A DNA stretch of 64,000 bases from Symbiodinium natans (taxonomy: Eukaryota; Sar; Dinophyceae; Suessiales; Symbiodiniaceae). A program made the translations under genes and the position numbers. Below are positions 10,623 to 19,479 of the stretch, one piece after another. Location: the NCBI GenBank assembly GCA_905221605.1, contig CAJNDS010002199.1, forward strand, positions 1 through 64,000, in the 5' to 3' direction. The notes under the pieces are model-generated. The model was not told the origin of the DNA. It did no database searches and saw nothing but the letters and a program-made list of their open reading frames with translations. The stretch's first letter is position 1, and each line of letters opens with the position of its first letter.

Positions 10623-11328
10623 AAGTGCATCCTGTTCCTACTGGTGATGATGGGCGAGGTGTATTGCAGCCAGGCCGAGATCAACACAGCTGCCAATGCT
10701 GGATTCAGCTCAGAGGTCTCCAAGGAAGTGATTGAGGTCCCCGGCTTCAAGGAACCGGCCCTGGTAGATGGATCTGTCGCCTTCTACATCATCCTCGTGG
10801 CCATGGGTGCAGTCGCCATCTTGATTTGGGAAGGTGGCAAGGCATTGTACCGGAGGGCTCCAACGGTGATGCGGTTGAGGGCAAAGGCCACGCATTTCAG
10901 GAGATTGTCGACAAAGAGAATGCGGTGAGTTGAAGGAGCTCATGCAGATCAACCCATCAATCATCAATGAACATGAAGCAAGGAGATTGAGGGAATTGAT
11001 GGGAAGGGTTGCACAGGATATCCCTGACCCACGTCCAGCACCACCTCCTCCTCAACCTCATGTGGTTCCTCGACCCCGACTTCAAACGAGCCAGGGGGTA
11101 CAGACCGACCCCAATTTCCATCAGATCCAGCAGCTACCACGACCTCCAACACCAATCATCCGCTACCACGAGGTCGCCCATCGTGGTCCCTACTACATCG
11201 TCAAGGATCGCGATGTGGTCCACACTCTGAGGAATTGTTGGGGGTTAAGGAATGCCGACATCAACCGCCTTGAACAGCGGGAACTTTGTTTTGTGTGCCA
11301 GAATGGAGGTCACCCTCGAGGTCAGTAA
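10623..11328 (+). pseudogene. E1 post-pol ORF: membrane segment plus HX4C-X16-CX2C motif
   Basis: A first frame (open from 10,623 to a TGA at 10,926) begins KCILFLLVMMGEVYC, a signal-peptide-like hydrophobic start preceded by a TGA at 10,620. It then has one membrane segment, VAFYIILVAMGAVAILIW (about 10,780-10,835). A second frame (about 10,930-11,328) carries a Pro-rich linker and ends DVVHTLRNCWGLRNA...ELCFVC, giving His-X4-Cys-X16-Cys-X2-Cys. The two frames were probably one ORF. E2 and E3 have a separate ORF in the same place with a membrane segment and exactly the same ligand spacing. The arrangement resembles Ada-type small zinc sites. The function is unknown; an envelope-like or membrane-targeting role is speculative. 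Confidence 0.6.
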
Positions 11329-11392
11329 CAAGCTGGTCGGGCGGTGATCATCTTTACGTTTTCGTGTGCCCTCTTCGTCAAACGAAAAGGCC

Positions 11393-11401
11393 AAGGAGGA
11401 G
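11393..11401 (+). promoter_or_regulatory. E1 polypurine tract
   Basis: AAGGAGGAG lies directly before the 3' LTR, where plus-strand DNA synthesis is primed in LTR elements. The assignment rests on position and composition. Confidence 0.6.
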
Positions 11402-11603
11402 TGCTGAAGGGAATTTCCTACGTTCACCAGCCGACCTCCGAGGGCACATCAAAGGTTCAAGTGTGAAGGTCATGACAGCTGTCGCATAAACCATGGCCAT
11501 AGAAGTAGCACGACAGCAAGAGATTCACTGCTTTTGGTGAAAAGAAATTCGACGTAACCTGCGCGTTCGGCCCCATGGCAACTTCTCCAACTGCATCCCA
11601 GCA
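11402..11603 (+). repeat. E1 3' LTR (202 bp)
   Basis: This is the inverted counterpart of 3,483-3,684, with TG...CA ends. It contains a copy of the gag start codon and about ten codons (ATG at about 11,575), which end where satellite begins. It is followed by agaac and then by satellite text that would be continuous without the insertion. Confidence 0.9.
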
Positions 11604-11608
11604 AGAAC
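11604..11608 (+). other. E1 target-site duplication, 3' side
   Basis: The agaac here matches the flank of the inverted 5' LTR (3,685-3,689 on the minus strand). It continues into the satellite string tcagggtttagggcccaggg. Confidence 0.75.
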
Positions 11609-14600
11609 TCAGGGTTTAGGGCCCAGGGTATTAAACACGAATTGGTGGCAACAAATCGTACTTCTTCCCATTTTTGACAATCAAGCACAAGTTGCTGGCA
11701 ACAAATCGTACACCTTGCCATGCCTCGCAGAAATACCGACCCACCGAAGGCCACACAATTAAGTAAACAATACAAACTTCTTCAAGATCGAGGAATCTCC
11801 AATCCTGTACACTCAACCCACCGAAGACCTTACAACTATGTAAACGACCCAAGTTTACTCAAGATCTATCTTCGATCTCTAACATTTAGGGTTTAGGGTT
11901 TAGGGTGTCCGGATTAGGCTTGTTTTGGTCACCGACACTGTGACTACTTTACTAAATGTGCCGCCCGGTTTGGGTCAACCAAAGTGCCTATTTTTTGCAA
12001 ATGCTTCACGGTTTAGGGTTTAGGCCTGTTTTTTCGGTTTAGGGTTTAGGGTTTAGGGGGCTTAGTTTAGGGTTTCAAATAATCAAGCGCACATAGGTGG
12101 CAACAAATGGTACTTCTTGCCATCCTTGACAATCAAGCACAAACTGCTGGCAACAAATCATACTTCTTCCCATCTTGACAATCAAGCACAGATTGTTGTC
12201 AACAAATCGTACTTCTTCCCTTTTGTGTCAATCAAGCACAAATTGCTGGCAACAAATCGTACCGACCCACCGAAGACCTTACGATCAAGTAAACAATACA
12301 AATTTCTTCAAGATCGATCTATCTCCAATCCCTTACCCTCGACCCACCGAAGACCTTACAACTATGTAAACGAACCAAGTTTCCCCAAGATCTATCTTCG
12401 ATTGTTAAACTAAGGGTTTAGGGTGTCGGGTTTAGGCTTGTTTTGGCCACCGACACTGACTACTTTACTAAATGTGTCGCCCGGTTTGGGTCAACCAAAC
12501 TGCCTATTGATTTTGCAAATGCTTCGAGTTTTAGGCTTTATATAGGCCTGGTTTTTCGGTTTAGGGTTTAGGGTTTAGGGTTTAGGGGGCTCAGTTTAGG
12601 GTTTCGAGTTTTTAGAACTCAGGGTTTAGGGCCCAGGGTCCATTCTATTACACACCAATTGGTGGCAACAAATCGTACTTCTTCCCATCTTTGACAATCA
12701 AGCACAAATTGCTGGCAACAAATCATACTTCTTCCCATCTTTGATGATCAAGTATACATTGCTGGCAACAAGTCGTACTTTTGACCGTCTTTGATCACAT
12801 CTTTGACAATCAAGCACAAATTGGTGGCAACAAATCGTACTTCTTCCCATCTTTGACAATCAAGCACAAATTGTTGGCAACAAATCGTATTTCTTACCAT
12901 CTTCGATCATCAAGCACACATTTGGCGGCAACAGCCCGTACTTCTTCCCATCTTTGATAATCAAGCACACGAAGGTGGCAACAAATCATACTTCTTCCCA
13001 TCTATCTCCAATCCTGAACACTCGACTCACCGAAGACCTTACAACTAGTAAACGACCCAAGCTTCCTCAAGATTTATCTTCGATCTTTAAATTCAGGATT
13101 TATGGTTTAGGGTGTCGGGTTTCGGCTTGCTTTGGTCACCGACACTGACTACTTTACTAAATGTGTCGCCCGATTTGGATCAAACAAACTGGTTTTTTTG
13201 TTTGCTGCAAATGCTTCACAGTATAGGGTTTAGGCCTGTTTTTTTGGTTTGAGTTTAGGGCTTAGGGGCTTAGTTCTGGGTCTCAAGCTTTTAGAAATCA
13301 GGGTTTAGGGCCCAGGGAATTAGACACCAATTCGTGGCAACAAATCGTACTTTTCCCCATCTTTGATAATCAAGCACATATTGGTGGCAACAAATCATAC
13401 TTCTTCCCATCTTTGACAATCAAGCACAAATTGCTGGCAACAAATCGTACTTCTTCCCATCTTTGACAATCAAGCACAATTTGCTGGCAACAAATCTTAC
13501 TTCTTGCCATCTTTGATAATCAAGCACAAATTGCTGGCAACAAATCGTACTTCTTACCATCTTTGATTGTCAAGCACACATTCGTGGCAACAAATCGTAC
13601 TTCTTCCCATCTTTGACAATCAAGCACAATTTGCTGGCAACAAATCGTACACCCTGCCATGCCTCGCATAGATACCGGCCCACCGAAGGCCTTACAATTA
13701 AGTAAACAATACAAATTTCTTCAAGATCGATCTATCTCCAATCCTTTACCCTCGACCCGCCGAAGACCTTACAACTATGTAAACGGCCCAAGTTTCCTCA
13801 AGATTTTTCTTCGATCTTTAATTTCAGGATTTATGGTTTAGGGTGTCGAGTTTAGGCTTGTTTTTGTCACCGACACTGACTACTCTACTGAATGTGTCGC
13901 CCGGTTTGGGTCAACCAAACTGACTATTATTTGCAAATGCTTCATGGTTTAGGGGATAGGACTGTTTTTTCGGTTTAGGGTTTAGGGTTTAGGGGGCTGA
14001 ATTTAGGGTTTCAAGTTTGTAGAATTCCGGATTTAGGGCCCAGGGTATCAACCACCAATTGGCGGCAACAAATCGTACTTCTTCTCATGTTTGATGATCA
14101 AGCACACGTTGGTGGCAACAAATCGTACGTCTTCCCATCTTTGACAATCAAGCACAAATTGCTGGCAACAAATCGTACACCTTGCCATGCCTCGCACAGA
14201 TACCGACCCACCGAAGGCCTTACAATTATGTAAACAATACAAATTTCTTCAAGAACGATCTATCTCCAATCCTTTACCCTCGACCCACCGAAGACCTTAC
14301 AACTACGTAAACGACCCAAGTTTCCTCAAGATCTATCTTCGATCTTTAAAATTTAGGGTTTAGGGTTCAGGGTGTCGGGTTTAGGCTTGCTTTGGTCACC
14401 AACACTGACTACTTTACTGAATGTGCGGCCCGATTAAGGTCAACCAAACTGACTATTATTTGCAAATGCTTCACAGTTTAGGGTTTAGGCCTGAATTTTC
14501 GGCTAAGGGTTTAGGGTTTAGGGGGCTTAGTTTAGGGTTTCAAGTTTTTTGAATTCAGGGTTTAGGCCCGAGGTTATTAAACACCATTTGGTGCCATCTT

Positions 14601-14735
14601 TGAAAATCAAACACACATTGAAGGCAACAAATCGTACTTCTTCCCATCTTTGACAATGAAGCACAAATTGGTGGCAACAAATCGTATTCTTTCTTGCCAT
14701 CGTTGATGATCAAGCACACATTGGTGGCAACAAAA
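11609..14735 (+). repeat. Satellite array with TTTAGGG-like strings
   Basis: Five irregular higher-order units of about 0.5-0.75 kb, marked by ctttactaaatgtgtcgccc at about 11,950, 12,465, 13,152, 13,885 and 14,410 (spacings roughly 515, 685, 730, 530). Each combines 50-bp subunits with ggtttagggtttagg strings. The number of subunits between markers varies, which explains the unequal spacing. I see no genes. Confidence 0.9.
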
Positions 14736-14739
14736 CGTG

Positions 14740-16689
14740 GCCAACTCACCCACAAGCGGACAACACCGTGACACGGCCAACCCACCCACAAGCGGACAAC
14801 ACCGTGACATTCCCAACCCACCCCATTCAAGTGGATAACACCGTGACACGCCCAACCCACCCCCAGGCGGACAGCAACCCACCCACAGGCGGACAACACT
14901 GTGATACGCCCAACCCACCCACAGGCTGACAGCACCGTGACACGCCCAACCCACCCACAAGCGGACAACACCGTGACACTCCCAATCCACCCGTAGGCAG
15001 ACAACACCGTGACACGCCCAACCCACCCACAAGCGGACAACACCGTGACACTCCCAACCCACCCACAAGCGAGCAACACTGTGACACGCCCAACCCACCC
15101 GCAAGCGGACAACACCGTGACACGCCCAGCCCACCCAGGGCGGACAACACCGCGACGCGCCCAACCCACCTCCAAGCGGACAACACCATGACACGCCAAA
15201 CCCACCCACGAGTGGACAAAACCCACCCACAGGCGGACAACACCGTGACACGGCCAACCCACCCCCAAGCAGACAACACCGTGACACGGCCAACCCACCC
15301 ACAAGCGGACAACACCGTGACACGCCCAACCCACCCACAAGCGGACAACACCGTGACACGCCCAACACACTCGCAAGCGGACAACACCATGACGCACACG
15401 CCCAACACACTCCCAAGCGGACAACACCATGACACACACGCCCAACCCGCCCACGAGCAGACAACACCGTGACACCAGCCCACCGACAAGCGGACAACAC
15501 CGTGACACGCCCAACTCACCCCCAAGAAGACAGCACCGTGACAGTCCCAACCCACCCACAAGCAGACAATACCGTGGCACGCCCAACCCACCCACAAGTG
15601 GACAACACCGTGACACATTCAACACACTGACACGCAAACATCATGGTGACACACCCAACCCACCCGCAAGCGGACAACACCGTGACACGTCCAACACACC
15701 CACAAGCGGACAACACCGTGACACGCCCAGCCCACCCACAAGCGGACAACACCGTGACACGTCCAAGCCACCCACAAGCGAACAACATTGTAACACGCCC
15801 AACCCACCCACAAGCGGAAAGCACCGTGACACTCCCAACCCACCACTCGCAAGTGGACAACACCCTGACACTCCCAACCCACCCACAAGCGATCAACACC
15901 ATGACACGCCCAACCCCCCCAGAAGCGGACAACACCGTGACACACCGAACCCACCCGCAAGCGGACAACACCGTGACAATCCCAACCCACCCACAAGCGG
16001 ACAGCAGCGTGACACGCCCAACCCACCCACAAGCGGACAACACCGTGAAACGCCCAACCCACCCGCAAGCGGACAACACCGTGACACGGCCAACCCACAC
16101 CCAAGCGGTCAACACCGTGACACGCCCAACTCACCCACAAGAAGACAACACCGTGACACACCCAGCCCACCCACAAGTGGACAACACCGTGACACATCCA
16201 ACACACTGACATGCAAACATCATGGTGACACACCCAACCCACCCACAAGCGGACAACACCATGACACGCCCAACCCACCCATGAGCGGACAACTCCGTGA
16301 CACGCCCAACCCACCCGCAAGCGGACAACACCGTGACACGCCCAACCCACCCACAGGCGGACAACACCGTGACACGCCCAACCCAGCCACAAGCGGACAA
16401 CACCGTGACACTCTCAACCCACCCCTTGCAAGTGAACAACTCCGTGACATGCCCAACCCACCCACAAGCGGACAACACAGTGACACGCTCAACCCACCCA
16501 GGGCGGACAACACCGTGACACACCCAACCCACCCGCATGCGGACAACACCGTGACACGCCCAACCCACCCACAGGCGGACAACACCGTGACACGCCCAAC
16601 CCAGCCACAAGCGGACAACACCGTGACACTCTCAACCCACCCCTTGCAAGCGGACAACTCCGTGACATGCCCAACCCACCCACAAGCGC
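14740..16689 (+). repeat. 36-bp minisatellite, about 54 copies
   Basis: The unit translates on the plus strand as PTHPQADNTVTR (12 codons). Because 36 is a multiple of three and the unit is GC-rich, most frames on both strands stay open for hundreds of codons (for example 15,429-16,694 plus and 14,555-15,637 minus). Units vary by single bases and small indels that shift the open frame, which argues against protein-level constraint. The array joins satellite on the left and runs to within about 13 bases of the next ORF on the right. Confidence 0.9.
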
Positions 16690-16701
16690 AATGAGCTGGA
16701 A

Positions 16702-17690
16702 ATGGAGGCTGCACTGGGTTCTTCATCCTCTACTCCGACGCCTGAGTCTACGAGGGCATTCCAGGGTAGTGTAAATGGTGTAGGTGAAAAAGATTTTTCC
16801 TCTACTATCAGGGATAGCGGTCCTAGGGCTGGTGGTGACGCCCCGACCTCGGGTTCTCCTGATGAGGAGGGGATTCCTGGAAACCGAGCAGACATCGCTG
16901 GAGCTCAACATCTGGATCGGGAAGAAATGGAAGCGCTTTCTGAGGGTGTGGCAGCGGTGGAATCTGTGGGTCCAGAAGAAAAAATGCCCAATGTGGAGAT
17001 CGGAACTGTGTCGGCTGCAGAAGAGAGAGTGGTGGATGTGGCACCTGTCGTTCAGGAAGGTGGTCCTGGAGATTTGGAAGACGGAGGGAAAAAGTTGTGT
17101 GTTACGACTGAGGAGGTCTCTTCGTTTGGTGCCAAGAATCCTGCCATTCAAGGGGAAAAAGAAGCTTCTGGAATTGCTGGAGACACGGAAGATCTGAAAG
17201 ATGAGGCCTGGAGCGCCAATGATGCGCGGGTCAATGTGCCAGATAGTACCTGGAGTGCGAAGGAAGCACGGGTTGAGGCGCATATGGTGTCACGTTCCAC
17301 GGGCGACTGCAACAATGGGGCGCAGGTCTCCGCAGCAGCTGATGACGGAGGTTCACAGGTGGACGCACTGGTGCAACCTGAAGTTAGCTGCGAGGAACGA
17401 AATGGCAAGGGCTACACCGGAGCCGATGAGGCAGCTGTGGTCAATGATGGTGGCAATTCTCCTTTGGAAACCATGGAACCAAAGGAGCCTGCGGGCAGAA
17501 GGTGAGACAAAAGACTCCAATGATGGGTCCACTCCCATGAAGGGAGAAGTATTGCCGTCTGGAAGCTCGCCGGAAGTCGACACCGAGCGAACTGCAGCAG
17601 ATGAGGCAAGGCCATTGGCTGGAAAAAAGGAAGGTCCTGAGCCCCTGGAGCACAAGATGGATGATCTTGTGGGACTGCGCCACCGAATTC
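16702..17690 (+). CDS. Acidic Ser/Glu/Gly-rich protein, N-terminal part; one frame change
   Basis: An ATG at 16,702 opens 267 codons to a TGA at 17,503. Composition (many Glu, Gly, Ser, Ala; motifs such as LDREEMEALSEGVAAVE and repeated WSA(N/K)(D/E)ARV) looks like a disordered acidic protein. Just before the stop the adjacent frame takes over with similar composition (GETKDSNDGSTPMKGE to HKMDDLVGLRH at about 17,684), so either a one-base indel or a short intron lies near 17,500. At 17,690 coding character moves to the minus strand. No domain is recognised. It may be the N-terminal part of a longer plus-strand gene that continues, inverted, in 17,690-19,473. Confidence 0.45.
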
Positions 17691-19468
17691 TTTTGTTCAT
17701 CAGCTCCTGCTTCATCCAGAATACCCTTTTCACCTTCTTTTTGTGACACATTGGTCATTTGCAGCGCTTTTGGTGCTGAGGATGAAGAAGATTCAGCTCC
17801 CCCACTCGCAGGTGGCTGAAAAGTGCTCCTGTCCGAAATCTCCCATCCTCTCTCTTTTTCAAACCGGACCTGATTGGCCACATGTACCAAGTGTTTCAGG
17901 TGCGTCAGCCGCTCATCTGACATCTCGTCGTGGGAGTACTTGCAGAAATTTGACCCTTTCCGGCAACGTCCTCTGATGTAATAATCGAAACAGCAATGGT
18001 GGAACCCCGCGTCCCTTAGTGCCTTCCTGGAAGCATTGTCCCAAGATTTGCCGGGCTCCCAAGTCCCTTCCAATGCTATGTCATCGTTGTGAAGATACCT
18101 GCATGTAGTCCCATATTTACAACCACCTTGATTGTAATACAGACACAGCCGACCTTTTGGCTCACCCGACGTAGGTTCACCCTTTGATGCACCTTTACCA
18201 AAGTTGTACTTGGCCCGGAAGGCTAAATCCTCCCGCTCCTGCTGTGCCTCATCCACTGCGCCTTCCTCTGTGGGAGGGTCACCGATGTTCCCATCCTCAT
18301 CTCCAGCTTCTTGGCTGTTCTTTGGCTCAGTTGATCCTCCTTCTGGCCAACCTTCACCATAACGACGATGCTCATAGGGACACCCATCACCATTGCGACA
18401 CCTTCCCCGATTGAAGAACTTGCACAGCTTGCTGTATCCAGGTGACACAGTCTGTGGAGTCATGTGAGCCTTTTTGTACTGGTCAGGATCCATGTAGGCT
18501 TCCATTGGCTTGTTCTCCCTTTTACTCATGGATTGTACTGCACCATCAAGCTCCTGCAAAAATCGCTTGGTGTCCAACCAAAGCGCGTTCCAAAGTTCAT
18601 CTTCCCCTTGACTCAGCACCATTGCCACCGCTTCACCCACAACTGGTCGAGTAAATCTCCTTTTTCTGCATGCCAGTTCGAAGAGCGCGTTGTGGTACTG
18701 TTTTCGGGGAAAAGTGGATATCTTTCCCAAACCTGTGCTTTCCGTACCATCAGGTTCCCAACCATCACTTTGCAAGATGCCACACGCGCGCCGAGCTTCC
18801 GCATTCAGGAATGATTGATCTGCAACACACTCCTGCAGATATTCCATTGGGCGACCCAACAGCATCCCAGTGATTTTGCCAACATAGGCCTCATCTTCGT
18901 TTCCATTCTCAAGAAGAGCTTTATAGATCTTTTCTCCATAAAGTTGCCTTTCCTCTTGTTCTTCTGAGGATAACTCTTGATCAGCAACCCTTCCATCGGA
19001 TTGCTCTTCCTCCCGTTTCCAGTCCCATTGACTGCCGGAATCTTGGTACCATTGACCAGCATACCATGAATCTGTCCACCACGTACTCCAGCCGCTGGGT
19101 TTCCATTTACGCAGCGTCGAAGAAGAGTCCTCCTCGTCCTCTTCCAAAACCAGAAAGGTGTCCAAGATTATGGTACCATCATCTTCCACTCGCTTCACTG
19201 TTCCATTGACAGCATCACCAAATTTGAACTGATGTGCGTTGTTCCCTTCTGCAGGAATCAATACATTCACATCACCATGGTCCAAAAAGGCTCCATACCC
19301 ATTGATGCAGCGCACTAGACCCATGATCTCATCCCCCTCTTGGTAGCAATGTTCCCCAGGTGATTCCAAGGCTCCCGCTCGGGGCACTTTCTTTGTATGC
19401 TCTTCAGAAACCATCTCTGTATCATCGGCTCCTGGCGCATCCTTTGTCTTCACCTTTGGGTCACACAA
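17690..19468 (-). CDS. S1-like + MLLE (PABC) + three CCCH zinc fingers, RNA-binding protein
   Basis: Read from 19,468, residues about 44-106 look like an S1 RNA-binding domain (GDEIMGLVRCINGYGAFLD, then FGDAVNGTVKRV). A Trp-rich stretch follows (122-150). Residues about 172-232 match the MLLE/PABC domain of poly(A)-binding protein, with KITGMLLG at 198-205. MLLE domains bind PAM2 peptides. Three CCCH fingers follow: C349/C357/C363/H367, C442/C450/C456/H460 and C493/C502/C509/H513. The expected role is mRNA binding and turnover or translation control. The open frame continues to 17,441, but past 17,690 it reads antisense of the neighbouring plus-strand ORF and looks non-coding. The first codon is a TTG; the first ATG is at about 19,411, so the 5' end is unsure. 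It may be an inverted middle piece of a longer gene. Confidence 0.7.
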
Positions 19469-19479
19469 TTGAAAATTGG

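Larger units (their letters stand above)
5958..11603 (+). mobile_element. Copia-type LTR retroelement E1, 3' part (pol, post-pol ORF, 3' LTR)
   Basis: The order is integrase, 2OG-oxygenase-like domain, reverse transcriptase, RNase H, a small membrane/zinc ORF, a polypurine stretch and a 202-bp LTR. Integrase before RT is the Ty1/copia order. The left edge is an abrupt change from satellite to coding sequence at 5,958; the right edge is the LTR end at 11,603 followed by agaac. Several stop codons and a frameshift show that the copy is dead. Confidence 0.85.

Noticed and set aside
1-16689. Regularly spaced repeats that resemble a CRISPR array
   Set aside because: The units are head-to-tail without unique spacers, and the setting is eukaryotic.
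14555-16726. Long ORFs of 200-420 codons on both strands
   Set aside because: They are by-products of the 36-bp minisatellite, which is open in most frames; indels between units swap the open frame, so no single frame is kept.
17441-17689. C-terminal tail of the minus-strand S1/MLLE/CCCH frame
   Set aside because: It is the mirror of the plus-strand acidic ORF, with Cys/Phe/Trp-rich composition unlike the rest of the protein; treated as non-coding read-on.
19360-19479. First 40 codons of the plus-strand frame before ATG 19,480
   Set aside because: They are antisense of the minus-strand gene's N-terminus and begin at a non-ATG codon.
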